From Planctomycetaceae bacterium (GTDB taxonomy: Bacteria > Planctomycetota > Planctomycetia > Planctomycetales > Planctomycetaceae): a DNA stretch of 64,000 nucleotides. Below the pieces are notes generated by a model. It did not search any database. It was not told the origin of the DNA and worked only from the letters and a program-made list of their open reading frames with translations. Location: the NCBI GenBank assembly GCA_018699955.1, contig JABISG010000123.1, positions 62,001 through 126,000 on the forward strand, in the 5' to 3' direction. Below are positions 9,382 through 17,986 of this stretch, piece after piece. How positions within the stretch are numbered: position 1 is the first letter of the stretch; every line of letters begins with the position of its first letter. The position numbers were made by a program, and so were the translations under genes.

Positions 9382-10239
9382 ATGTCGACACCGGCTGTCG
9401 ATTTGACCCGCCGAACGGAGTCACCCGGACCGCGATTCACTCCCGCAGAAGTCGAGCAGTTCCAGCGCGATGGCTATGTGATCGTCCGCGCGCTGGCCGA
9501 TGCGGAACTCCGCAACCGAATGCTCGAAGCGACGCAGGACGGGTTGCTCAAAGAGGTTGAGCCGCTGGAATACGAGGCGGACATGCATTATCCCGGCTCG
9601 CCCACTTCGCGCGAGTCCGATGGAGGCCGCACCATTCGACGGCTCAAGCAAGCACACTCCCGGAATTTCGCATTCACCGATTGGGTTCAACGTCCCGAAC
9701 TCACCGGCCGGTTGCAGCAGTTGTTGGGGACGCCGATCATCGCGCCGTTGGCGCATCACAACTGTATTATGACGAAACAACCCGACTTCAGCAGCGACAC
9801 CGGTTGGCATCAGGACATTCGCTACTGGTCGTATGCGCGGCCGGAACTAGTCAGCGTGTGGACGGCGTTGACGCCGGAACGACCGGAAAATGGTTGCCTG
9901 AAACTGATCCCCGGCTCGCACACCATCGTCTTCGATCACACTCGTCTCGATGAAGACCTGTTCTTGCGATCCGATGTTCCGGAAAATCAGACGCTGATCG
10001 ATAACGCCATTACTGCCGAACTCGATCCCGGCGACGTGCTGTTTTTTCACTGCCGTACTCTGCACGCGGCGGATCGAAACCGGACTGATACGACAAAATT
10101 CTCGGTCGTGTTCACGTTTCGACCGGGCGACAACCCACCGACGACCGGCACGCGTTCGGCATCGTTGCCGGAGTTGCTGATACCGGCCGAGTCAATTGAA
10201 CCCACGACCATTTCTGTAGAGGAGAACTTGCAAGGATGA
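9382..10239 (+). CDS. Phytanoyl-CoA dioxygenase (PhyH) family Fe(II)/2-oxoglutarate oxygenase
   Basis: 285 residues, normal length for the family. The facial triad is visible: His143 and Asp145 in GWHQD, and His228 in FHCRTLHAAD. The basic residues that hold 2-oxoglutarate lie nearby (Arg232, and KFSVVFTFR after it). FQRDGYVIVRAL near the N-terminus and NGCLKLIPGSH are further PhyH signatures. These enzymes hydroxylate or otherwise oxidise small molecules using O2 and 2-oxoglutarate; the substrate cannot be inferred. Its stop codon overlaps the start of the truncated hemoglobin gene (ATGA), so the two are almost certainly co-translated, which suggests the globin serves this oxygenase or shares its signal. 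Confidence 0.9.
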   Translation: MSTPAVDLTRRTESPGPRFTPAEVEQFQRDGYVIVRALADAELRNRMLEATQDGLLKEVEPLEYEADMHYPGSPTSRESDGGRTIRRLKQAHSRNFAFTDWVQRPELTGRLQQLLGTPIIAPLAHHNCIMTKQPDFSSDTGWHQDIRYWSYARPELVSVWTALTPERPENGCLKLIPGSHTIVFDHTRLDEDLFLRSDVPENQTLIDNAITAELDPGDVLFFHCRTLHAADRNRTDTTKFSVVFTFRPGDNPPTTGTRSASLPELLIPAESIEPTTISVEENLQG

Positions 10240-10622
10240 CGGATCCGACATCGCTGTACGAACGACTGGGCGGCGTATTCGCCATTGCGACGGTCGTCGA
10301 TGATTTCATCGACCGCGTGATGGCCGATGCCCGGCTGAACGCCAACGCGAAAGTTGACGAAGCGCACCACAAAGTGGCCCCGGCGGGGTTCAAGTATCTT
10401 GTGACCGAACAGGTCTGTGAAGCGACCGGCGGACCGCAACGATACACGGGAAAAACAATGGCCGTTTCACACGACGAATTAGGCATCACCGAAGGCGAAT
10501 GGCAGGCGTTCCTCGACGACTTCAAGCAAACCCTGGACAAGTTCAGCGTCCCCGAACAGGAGCAATCGGAGTTGTTCGCGATTGTGGAAAGCACGAAAGA
10601 CGATATTGTTAAGAGTTCGTGA
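10236..10622 (+). CDS. Truncated hemoglobin, group 1 (trHbN-like)
   Basis: A 128-residue 2/2 globin. It shows the N-terminal LYERLGG, the VVDDFIDRVMAD B-helix, the GGPQRYTGKTM E-F turn and proximal His79 in SHDELGIT, all in group 1 order. The usual B10 Tyr, which stabilises bound O2 in trHbN (DFY), is Ile25 here (DFI), so ligand chemistry may be altered. The start ATG overlaps the PhyH stop (ATGA) and is preceded by AAGG within the PhyH coding end. Likely roles are NO dioxygenation or O2 delivery; translational coupling to an O2-dependent oxygenase is the best clue. Confidence 0.88.
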   Translation: MTDPTSLYERLGGVFAIATVVDDFIDRVMADARLNANAKVDEAHHKVAPAGFKYLVTEQVCEATGGPQRYTGKTMAVSHDELGITEGEWQAFLDDFKQTLDKFSVPEQEQSELFAIVESTKDDIVKSS

Positions 10623-10631
10623 AAAAAGAGG

Positions 10632-10732
10632 AACCACGGAGACACTGAGGCACGGAGAAGATGACGACTTCGCGTCTTTGTGTCAAAAAAAGACATCCGA
10701 TGATTGAAATGATCTCCGTGTCTCCGTGGTTT
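10632..10732. repeat. Inverted repeat with nested direct units (CACGGAGA type)
   Basis: The left arm starts AACCACGGAGACAC and ends CACGGAGA (10632-10658). The right arm 10713-10732 reads TCTCCGTGTCTCCGTGGTTT, the near inverse complement. The middle holds A-runs. It sits between the globin stop and the VWA gene, and looks like a dispersed non-coding palindromic element rather than a simple terminator. Confidence 0.7.
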
Positions 10733-10776
10733 GCTGCAATGACAGTTTGAGAAACAGTTTTAAGTTCCAACGTATT

Positions 10777-13158
10777 ATGTCATTCGATCTGATCAATCCG
10801 GCCTATCTGTCCATCGGCGCGGTGGGGCTTGCGCTGCCGGTGTTGGCGCACTTGCTGAGTAAGAAAAAGTACGACGTCATCGACTGGGGGGCGATGCAGT
10901 TTCTGGAGTTGGGCCGAAATGCACGGCGGAAGATTCGGCTTGAGCAGTTGCTGCTGATGCTGCTGCGCATGGCGTTGATCGCGCTGATCGCGTTGGCATT
11001 GGCTCGCCCGTGGGTCTCCGGTGGAATGTTTACTAACCTGGTCTCGACACAAAGTCGCGACGTCGTGTTCGTCATCGACGGTTCTTACAGCATGGGCTGG
11101 GAAGGAAAGGCGACGACTCCCCACGCGGCCGCTCAACAGTGGATTCACGAGTTTCTGGAAGACCTGAATCCCGGTGACACCGTTTCACTGCTCGATGCCC
11201 GGGATCTCGTGCGGCCGGTGATCGAATCGCCGACACAGGACTTCCGTTTTGTTCGAGAACAGCTTGATGCGCTGCCGCCGCCATCGGGTTCGTCGAATCT
11301 GGCCGAAGCGACGGCACAGGCTGTGAGTATGCTTAGCCGGACCAGCAACTTGGCGCGTGACGTGATTGTGCTGACCGACGGACAGGCACGCGGCTGGTCG
11401 CCGGCAGACGAAAACCGTTGGGCGCGGTTCGACGACTTGTTGGAACAACCCGCGGTCCGTCCCAACGTTTTCGTCATCGATGTGGCCCGGCACGATTCGC
11501 CGGAATTGCCGAACTTCGCCGTCGGACACCTGGAGCTATCGCGCGACCTGACGGTACCCGAGTCGCCGGTACGCATTAAAAGCAAAGTGATGTATTCGGG
11601 CGGCAAAGAAGCGGTGAATCGGAAGGTGTTTCTGGAAGTCGATGGGCAGCGGCTAGCCGAGAAAACACTCAACATCAAATTGCAGCCTGCGGGGGAAGCG
11701 AGCGTTGAATTCGAGTACCGTCCGAAATCGACCGGCTCGCAACTGTTGAGCATCGTACTCGGTGACGACAATCTGCCGGGTGATAACCGAGCCGATGCCG
11801 CATTGTCGGTCGTCCCCGCGCTCCCCGTGCTGTTGATCGACGGCGATCCCAATCCCGAATTGTTCCGCAGTGAAACGTTCTTTGCCAAAGCCGCCTTGAG
11901 CGCCACATCGAACGACGCGCCGTGGGTCAGGGCCGACGTGCAAGATCAAGCAGAATTCGATGCGACGACGCTCGACAACTACGATGTTGTGGTGCTTGCC
12001 AATGTTTCGGAATTGACCGACGCGCAGGCGACCGCCGTCAAACAGTTTGTGGAACGAGGCGGCGGGCTGATCGTTTCCCTGGGTGACAAGGTGAATGCCG
12101 ACAGTTACAACCGGTTGCTCTACGGAGACGGAAACAGTCTGTTACCGGCCCAACTGGAATCGGTCGAGAGTGACGAAACCGCAGAGGACAACGCGGACGG
12201 CGAGCGGACGGGAACACGCGTCAGTCCGGCCAGTCTTGAACTGCCTTGGATGCGCTCCTTCGATGCGGAGAGCGGCGTCGATTTTCTCAATACGCGTTTT
12301 GAGAGTTGGTGGATCGTGAAACCGTCGGACGGACGACCTGATGAAGATGCCGCCGATCCGCCGGATGACGCAAATGTGGAAGACGGCGCGGATCCGGAAT
12401 TGCAGGCGGTTGATGTCTCAACGCCGTTGGTCCCCGCGTATTTAACGAGTGGCGCACCGCTGTTGGTGACGCGCAATTATGGGCGCGGGGCGGTCATTTT
12501 GATGACCTCATCAATCGATCGCGACTGGGGGACGCTTCCCACGCAGAGGGATTTCGTGCCGTTCTTACACGAACTGATATTCTTTCTGGCCGCCCAAAAA
12601 TCGTCGCGGAATGTCGAAGTTGGTATGCCGTTGATTCTGCCGGTCGCTGCTGATTTCTCCTATCGCCAACATCAATTCGTCGGCCCGGGCGAGACAGAGT
12701 TTGCGGCAGAGCAAGCCGGCGACGAGTTGCGACCGCTGGTCCGCCTCTCAGACACGCGGCTGCCGGGGACCTACGAGTTGCGTCGCAAGGGGGAACCGGC
12801 GGCGAAGAAGGAAAATGAAAATCGGCAGGAGAGTTTCGTTGTCAATTTCGACCGTGGCGAATCGGACCTCGCACCGCTCGAACGGGGCGACAAGATTGTC
12901 TTGGCCAAGGCCAAGCCGCCGGAACAGCGAATGTCGTTCGTCAAGACGCAGCAGGAGTTGAAAGAGCAGATGTTTTCCGACAATTCCAGCATGGAATTCT
13001 GGAAGTTTCTGCTGTTTATTTTCCTCGGAATTCTCGTGTTTGAACTGGTGATGACCCGGAGATTGGTCAAGGGTGGCCATTCTGAAATTGAACTACCGAT
13101 TGAGGGTGCCGCCGGGCAGGAAGACACGACGACCGCGCAGCCGCAACCGGTCGCATGA
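10777..13158 (+). CDS. BatA-like N-terminal and von Willebrand A domain membrane protein
   Basis: 793 residues from the ATG at 10777; 17 in-frame residues upstream are less likely. The N-terminus matches the BatA aerotolerance-type leader: a first membrane segment (PAYLSIGAVGLALPVLAHLL), a charged link (KKKYDVIDWGAMQFLELGR) and a second segment (LLLMLLRMALIALIALALA). A VWA domain follows with the MIDAS motif DGSYS inside VVFVIDGSYSMGW. Next are beta-sandwich regions, a class-I glutamine-amidotransferase-like stretch (LLIDGDPNPE, GGGLIVSLGD) and a final membrane helix (FLLFIFLGILVFELVM). Such proteins are common in planctomycetes, normally next to MoxR ATPase and DUF58 genes, which are absent here. 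It is 24 bases before a second VWA gene, probably the same operon. Confidence 0.85.
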   Translation: MSFDLINPAYLSIGAVGLALPVLAHLLSKKKYDVIDWGAMQFLELGRNARRKIRLEQLLLMLLRMALIALIALALARPWVSGGMFTNLVSTQSRDVVFVIDGSYSMGWEGKATTPHAAAQQWIHEFLEDLNPGDTVSLLDARDLVRPVIESPTQDFRFVREQLDALPPPSGSSNLAEATAQAVSMLSRTSNLARDVIVLTDGQARGWSPADENRWARFDDLLEQPAVRPNVFVIDVARHDSPELPNFAVGHLELSRDLTVPESPVRIKSKVMYSGGKEAVNRKVFLEVDGQRLAEKTLNIKLQPAGEASVEFEYRPKSTGSQLLSIVLGDDNLPGDNRADAALSVVPALPVLLIDGDPNPELFRSETFFAKAALSATSNDAPWVRADVQDQAEFDATTLDNYDVVVLANVSELTDAQATAVKQFVERGGGLIVSLGDKVNADSYNRLLYGDGNSLLPAQLESVESDETAEDNADGERTGTRVSPASLELPWMRSFDAESGVDFLNTRFESWWIVKPSDGRPDEDAADPPDDANVEDGADPELQAVDVSTPLVPAYLTSGAPLLVTRNYGRGAVILMTSSIDRDWGTLPTQRDFVPFLHELIFFLAAQKSSRNVEVGMPLILPVAADFSYRQHQFVGPGETEFAAEQAGDELRPLVRLSDTRLPGTYELRRKGEPAAKKENENRQESFVVNFDRGESDLAPLERGDKIVLAKAKPPEQRMSFVKTQQELKEQMFSDNSSMEFWKFLLFIFLGILVFELVMTRRLVKGGHSEIELPIEGAAGQEDTTTAQPQPVA

Positions 13159-13182
13159 ACGCCGCAGCATAAGTTAACACCA

Positions 13183-15708
13183 ATGCATACAAGTCAATTT
13201 CTCTGGCAGGGCCTGGAATGGTCGTGGTCGCTGTCCTTCTGGCTGGTGGCAATTGCGACCGCTGTCGGGCTGATCATCCTGCTGATGCAGTACGAGCGGC
13301 GGCTTATCCCCAAGCGGGTCGGCAACGCGTTGCTCGTTCTCCGGCTGGTCGTGTTGACTGTCCTGTTGCTGACCTTGCTCCAACCGATCATCGCCCGCAA
13401 AATCGATCACGAACACACCGGCCGCGTGTTGGTTGCCGTCGATCTTTCCGAAAGCATGGAAACGGCCGACGGACATGCCGGCAAGGGGGAAAAACTTCGT
13501 TGGGCGCGGGCGATGGGAATGATTGGCAACGCGGCAACTAACGATCGGATCGATCGATGGATCAAAGCGTTTGATGAGGGACGTGTCCCGAAGTGGGTCG
13601 ATGATGATGAAACTGCCGATCCAGCGCTTGCCAAGACGCGAAGAGAAAACCTTGAAGGAATCTTCTCGCAGATCGACCAGTTGCCCCGAAAGGAAATCGC
13701 CCGGCGATTACTCACCGGCACATCGTCGCCGTTGCTTCCACAACTGGAAGACGTTGCGAATGTTGAACTGGTCGTCTTTGCTGGAAATGCAAACTCTTCC
13801 GACAAGGACACCCTCGAAACAACGGTCAAGCTTCCGCCTGTCACTCTGTTAACCGGCGTGTCCGACTTATCGCAAGCGATGTCAACGCGCGGGGCGGACA
13901 GTACGTCGTCGCCCGTCGTTGGCATGGTGCTATTGACCGACGGTCGTGATAACAGCGACCGCGATGCGGTCGTCGAAGCAGCGCGATTGGGACAGAATTC
14001 GACGCCCGTCTTCCCGGTCATTTTCGGTTCAAAATATCGCCCCAAGGATCTCGCGATTGCGAATCTCGACTATGCTCCCACCACTTTCAAAGACGACAAA
14101 TCGCTGCTCACAGCGACGTTGAACACCGCGGGATATGAAGGCGAGGAGATCGAAGTCATTCTGGAGCAGGAAGGCGAGGAGTCGGTCACGAAGACGGTCA
14201 CGCCCGATTCGACAATCGCTTCTGTCGAGTTCGATTTGAAAACGGTCAATGTCGGCCGCCACAAGTACACACTTCGCATGGAGCCGCGGCCCGGTGAAAC
14301 GCGCGAAGATAATAACTCGAAAACGTTTGCCGCCACGGTGACCGACGACACCGTTCGTGCGCTGGTTCTCGAAGGGGCGGCACGTTGGGAGTTTCGCTTT
14401 ATCAACAACGCGCTGGAACGTGATCCGCGCGTCGATGTGAAGGGTGTTGTCTATCGGCAGCCGTATCTGGGGATTCTTCAAGACACGTTTTTCCCGCGAA
14501 CACTCGATCTTCCGGACGCCGCCGACGATATCGCCGATTCGCCATTCGCCGAGCCGGATCTGGTAATACTGGGTGATGTGTCCCCCGACGAAATACCTGA
14601 GGTCGGTTGGCAGATGCTCGAGAAGTTTGTCAGCGAATCGGGGGGGACGTTGGTGTTCATCGCCGGAAAACAACATTTTCCGCTTGCGTATCAATCGAAA
14701 ATTGTCGAGCGGTTACTGCCGATGACTGAACTGAGGCCGATCAACATCGACGGTGCGACGGCGAAAGCTCCGCCGTCGGAGCGTGGATTTCACCTGAAGT
14801 TGACGGCGGAAGGGGAAGACATGGATGTGATGCAGTTCGACCCCGACCCCCAACAGAACCGGGACATTTGGGCCGGACTGGCCGGCCACACCTGGGGGTT
14901 GCTGGGTGAAGCCAAGCCGGGCGCGAACGTGTTTGCCTATGCGATTCAGCCGGGCGAAGAAGATAACGTGGAAAACGAGCGGAAGAACGCCGTCATCGTT
15001 CGGCAACACTTTGGTTCCGGGCAGGTTGTGTGGCTCGGCATCGACAGCACGTGGCGATGGAGGCATCGCGTCGGCGATAAGTATCACCACCGCTTCTGGG
15101 GACAGCTCGCACGCTGGTCGGCGGAGAATAAGGCGGCCGCCGGCAATGAGTTCGTTCGTTTCGGTCCCGACCGCAGCGATATCGAAGTGGGTGATGACGC
15201 CGTCATTCGCGCACAGTGGACTCAGGCGTTCTTAAAGAAGAACCGCGACATTAAAGCGCGTGCGCTCATTCACAGGGCCGTCGATGACGCAAGTGAACCG
15301 CCCTTTGCCGAAATCCAGCTGGACCCAATCGACACCCGCCCGCTGATTCACGAAGCGCGTGCCGTGTCGTTGCCACCGGGTGAATACCGAGTCACATTGG
15401 TTGTTGAGAACGCCGACGTTGGTCCCGATGAAATCACGGCCGTGCTTTACGTCAACGAAAAGACGACTCCCGAGCTAAGTGATCTCAGTGCCAACCGCGA
15501 ACTGTTGGCACAGGTGGCCGACGTCTCCGGCGGAAGGTTGTTTTATCCCGACGAAGTCGGCGGGATTGCTGAGTTGTTCCGCGATCCGAATTTTACCTCG
15601 GAGGAACGTCTTGAGACCCGCTTGTGGGACCATTGGTTGGTGATCCTGATCTTCTTCGCCCTGCTGACGAGCGAGTGGGTTGTTCGGAAGTTAAACGGCC
15701 TGCCGTGA
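13183..15708 (+). CDS. Large membrane-anchored VWA-like protein, partner of the preceding gene
   Basis: 841 residues. Two N-terminal membrane helices (SFWLVAIATAVGLIILLM and ALLVLRLVVLTVLLLTLL) precede a VWA-like domain with DLSES as the metal site (VAVDLSESMET) and MVLLTDGRDN further on. The middle has Ig-like segments. A glutamine-amidotransferase-like fold follows (RALVLEGAARWEFRF, SGGTLVFIAGK), then VWLGIDSTWRWRHRVG, a strongly conserved-looking signature. A last membrane helix (WLVILIFFALLTSEWVV) ends the protein. The architecture mirrors the preceding gene, so the pair may form a membrane complex with periplasmic VWA heads. No enzymatic role is evident and no clear Shine-Dalgarno precedes the ATG, which fits coupling to the upstream gene. 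Confidence 0.82.
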   Translation: MHTSQFLWQGLEWSWSLSFWLVAIATAVGLIILLMQYERRLIPKRVGNALLVLRLVVLTVLLLTLLQPIIARKIDHEHTGRVLVAVDLSESMETADGHAGKGEKLRWARAMGMIGNAATNDRIDRWIKAFDEGRVPKWVDDDETADPALAKTRRENLEGIFSQIDQLPRKEIARRLLTGTSSPLLPQLEDVANVELVVFAGNANSSDKDTLETTVKLPPVTLLTGVSDLSQAMSTRGADSTSSPVVGMVLLTDGRDNSDRDAVVEAARLGQNSTPVFPVIFGSKYRPKDLAIANLDYAPTTFKDDKSLLTATLNTAGYEGEEIEVILEQEGEESVTKTVTPDSTIASVEFDLKTVNVGRHKYTLRMEPRPGETREDNNSKTFAATVTDDTVRALVLEGAARWEFRFINNALERDPRVDVKGVVYRQPYLGILQDTFFPRTLDLPDAADDIADSPFAEPDLVILGDVSPDEIPEVGWQMLEKFVSESGGTLVFIAGKQHFPLAYQSKIVERLLPMTELRPINIDGATAKAPPSERGFHLKLTAEGEDMDVMQFDPDPQQNRDIWAGLAGHTWGLLGEAKPGANVFAYAIQPGEEDNVENERKNAVIVRQHFGSGQVVWLGIDSTWRWRHRVGDKYHHRFWGQLARWSAENKAAAGNEFVRFGPDRSDIEVGDDAVIRAQWTQAFLKKNRDIKARALIHRAVDDASEPPFAEIQLDPIDTRPLIHEARAVSLPPGEYRVTLVVENADVGPDEITAVLYVNEKTTPELSDLSANRELLAQVADVSGGRLFYPDEVGGIAELFRDPNFTSEERLETRLWDHWLVILIFFALLTSEWVVRKLNGLP

Positions 15709-15774
15709 CGGGGTTGCGGGAATTGGTTACCCTTGACGCAATATGATTTCAACGTCCGCGTATGGGAGAACAGC

Positions 15775-16707
15775 ATGGCCAAAGCCGACTTTCGCGATCG
15801 CTTGCTTGAAGGTCTCGGGGGAACATGGCCCGAACCGTGTCCGCTGAATGTTCGCATCCGCGAGACAACCAAGCAGGACGGGTTCACAATTCACTCACTG
15901 TATTACGATTCCGAACCGGATGACCCGATTCCCGCGATGCTGCTCGTTCCCGATGATGTGACCGCTAAGAAACCGGCACCGGCCATCGCAATTTGGCATC
16001 AGCATGCCGGGCAATGGCATCTGGGGAAATCCGAACCGGCTGGCCTAGCGGGCAACCCGATGCATCACACCGGCGCTGCGCTCGCCCGCGAAGGGTATGT
16101 TGTCCTCTGCCCCGATGCCCTCTGCTTTGAAGAACGGCAGGATCCAACAAAGAAACTCAAGGGCGGCAATTACGAACGTTTCGAGTTCCTGCGGTATGTC
16201 GTCGCTGGGAAGTGCATGGCCTGGAAGAACATTCTCGATATGAAACGCGCGGTCGATTTCCTCGTCAGCAGACCGGAAGTCGCCAAGGAAAGAATCGGCT
16301 GCTACGGACATTCGATGGGATCGACACATACGTGGTTGATCGGTCCGTGGGAAGAGCGGCTGAAGTGTCTGGTCGGTAATTGCTGCCTGCCCACATACAA
16401 GGCCATCCACAGCAATCACATGCTACATTGCTTCCCGAACTTCGTTCCGGGCATTTTCGGTCACGGCGACACGCCCGACATCGCCGCGCTGATCGCCCCG
16501 CGCGCGTTGCATATGAATTTCGGCGAGAACGATGGTGGTAGCCCGATCGATGAAGTTCGCACCGGCGTAAAAGTAATCGAGAACGCGTATGCTTCCATGC
16601 ATGCGGACAAGAATTTTACGTACTTCATCGAAGACGACACCGGACATGTTCTCTCGGATGAAATGTGGAAGCGAACGAAAGACGTATTCGCGAAGCACCT
16701 GCAATAA
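15775..16707 (+). CDS. Alpha/beta hydrolase, dienelactone-hydrolase-like
   Basis: 310 residues from the ATG at 15775, chosen because GGGAG lies 6 bases upstream; a longer TTG-started frame is unlikely. The nucleophile elbow is GHSMGS (Ser180). A plausible catalytic His291 lies in DDTGHVLS and an acid in the GENDGG segment after IAPRALHM. There is no signal peptide, so it is cytoplasmic. The lid region (GGNYERFEFLRYVVAGK) resembles the acetyl-xylan-esterase/dienelactone hydrolase families. It is followed by an M20 deacylase after a hairpin repeat. Substrate unknown, probably an ester. Confidence 0.82.
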   Translation: MAKADFRDRLLEGLGGTWPEPCPLNVRIRETTKQDGFTIHSLYYDSEPDDPIPAMLLVPDDVTAKKPAPAIAIWHQHAGQWHLGKSEPAGLAGNPMHHTGAALAREGYVVLCPDALCFEERQDPTKKLKGGNYERFEFLRYVVAGKCMAWKNILDMKRAVDFLVSRPEVAKERIGCYGHSMGSTHTWLIGPWEERLKCLVGNCCLPTYKAIHSNHMLHCFPNFVPGIFGHGDTPDIAALIAPRALHMNFGENDGGSPIDEVRTGVKVIENAYASMHADKNFTYFIEDDTGHVLSDEMWKRTKDVFAKHLQ

Positions 16708-16733
16708 ATCGAATTCTGTGTTGGGAAACTTCG

Positions 16734-16784
16734 CTGCGATGCAACGCATCGCAGAAACAGCGAGTCGTTGACTCGCAGCTGTTG
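16734..16784. repeat. Double-hairpin dispersed repeat, copy 1
   Basis: Hairpin one is CTGCGATGC-AAC-GCATCGCAG (16734-16754). Hairpin two is GCGAGTC-GTT-GACTCGC (16760-16776), followed by AGCTGTTG. The reverse complement of 34110-34169 aligns along the whole element with base-pair-preserving changes. A degenerate single-hairpin relative lies at 24935-24956. Confidence 0.85.
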
Positions 16785-16813
16785 AAAACGAACTTACAGG
16801 GAAGGCACCACTG

Positions 16814-17941
16814 ATGGACGCTTTAAGTTGTCTGAAGGAAATGATGGCATTCGAATCGACGAGCGTTCTGTCGAACGCGCCGGTGAGCGACTACGTGGAG
16901 ACGACACTCAAGTCGCTCGACTTCGCGACCGAACGCGTCGAATTCGACGACGCGGCCGGCGTGCGGAAAGTTAACATTATTGGCAAAAAGGGCAGCGGCA
17001 GCGGTGGGCTGGCCTATTTCGGTCACACCGACGTTGTCCCCGCCGATCCGTGGCTGTTCGACGACCACGGGCCGTTCACGCCGACGGTGAAGGGTGACAA
17101 GCTCTACGGTCGCGGTAGTTGCGATATGAAAGGATCGATTGCCTGCATGATCGCCGCTGCGGGGCAAGTCTCGGCAGCCGAGTTGAAGCAACCGATTTAC
17201 ATCACCTGCACGGCCGACGAAGAAGTGGGGTATGGCGGCGCGCAGGAAGTGGCCAAACGTTCGGAATTCTTCCGAGAAATGGTCGCCGGCGACAGCCACG
17301 GCATCATCGGCGAACCGACGATGCTCGAAGTGGTTTACGCGCACAAGGGGACGTACGGGATCCGCGCGACATCACACGGCAAGGCTGCCCATTCGAGTAC
17401 GCGCGAAGGGCTGAACGCCAATTTGGCGATGATTCCGTTTCTCGCGGAAATGAAACGGATTCATGATGAAACCGAAGCCGATCCCGACTGGCAACACGAC
17501 GAATTCGATCCGCCCACGATCACCTGGAACATCGGAATCAACGACCACACCAAGGCGGTCAACATTACACCTCCGCAAAGTGTCTGCACGGTTTACTTTC
17601 GCCCCATGCCGGGGCAGAAGCCCAACGAACTGCTCGATCGGGTCCGCGCTGCAGCGGAAGAGCACGGCCTCGAATTGGAAATCAAGTCGCGTGCGAATCC
17701 GCTCTACGTCCAGCCCGATTCCCCCTTTGTGCAGGAAATGTTGGAACTCGCCGGCCGTACGACACCGCGCACGGTTTCGTATGGAACCGACGGCACGATG
17801 TTTACGGCGTTGAAGCAACTGATTGTCTTCGGCCCCGGCGACATCGCGCAAGCGCACACGCACGACGAGTGGATCGCATTAGAGCAGGTTGACCTCGGCG
17901 TCGAAATGTTCGGTCGCGCGATTAAGAAATGGTGTCTGTGA
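16814..17941 (+). CDS. M20-family metallopeptidase/deacylase (ArgE/DapE-like)
   Basis: 375 residues with the dizinc M20 motif set: FGHTDVVPAD (His71), YGRGSCDMKG (bridging Asp104), TADEEVGYGG (catalytic Glu136 and ligand Glu137), and a dimerisation domain starting near HSSTREGLNANLA. Family members remove acyl groups from amino acids (acetylornithine, succinyl-diaminopimelate) or cleave dipeptides. Without arg or lysine pathway genes nearby, the substrate is not decided. The start is supported by GGGAAGG 8 to 9 bases upstream. The final metal His in THDEWI (near the C-terminus) is present. Confidence 0.88.
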   Translation: MDALSCLKEMMAFESTSVLSNAPVSDYVETTLKSLDFATERVEFDDAAGVRKVNIIGKKGSGSGGLAYFGHTDVVPADPWLFDDHGPFTPTVKGDKLYGRGSCDMKGSIACMIAAAGQVSAAELKQPIYITCTADEEVGYGGAQEVAKRSEFFREMVAGDSHGIIGEPTMLEVVYAHKGTYGIRATSHGKAAHSSTREGLNANLAMIPFLAEMKRIHDETEADPDWQHDEFDPPTITWNIGINDHTKAVNITPPQSVCTVYFRPMPGQKPNELLDRVRAAAEEHGLELEIKSRANPLYVQPDSPFVQEMLELAGRTTPRTVSYGTDGTMFTALKQLIVFGPGDIAQAHTHDEWIALEQVDLGVEMFGRAIKKWCL

Positions 17942-17986
17942 CCGCCGGGAAACCAGTGGACGTCGAGTTCGTTATCTTATTTCGTC

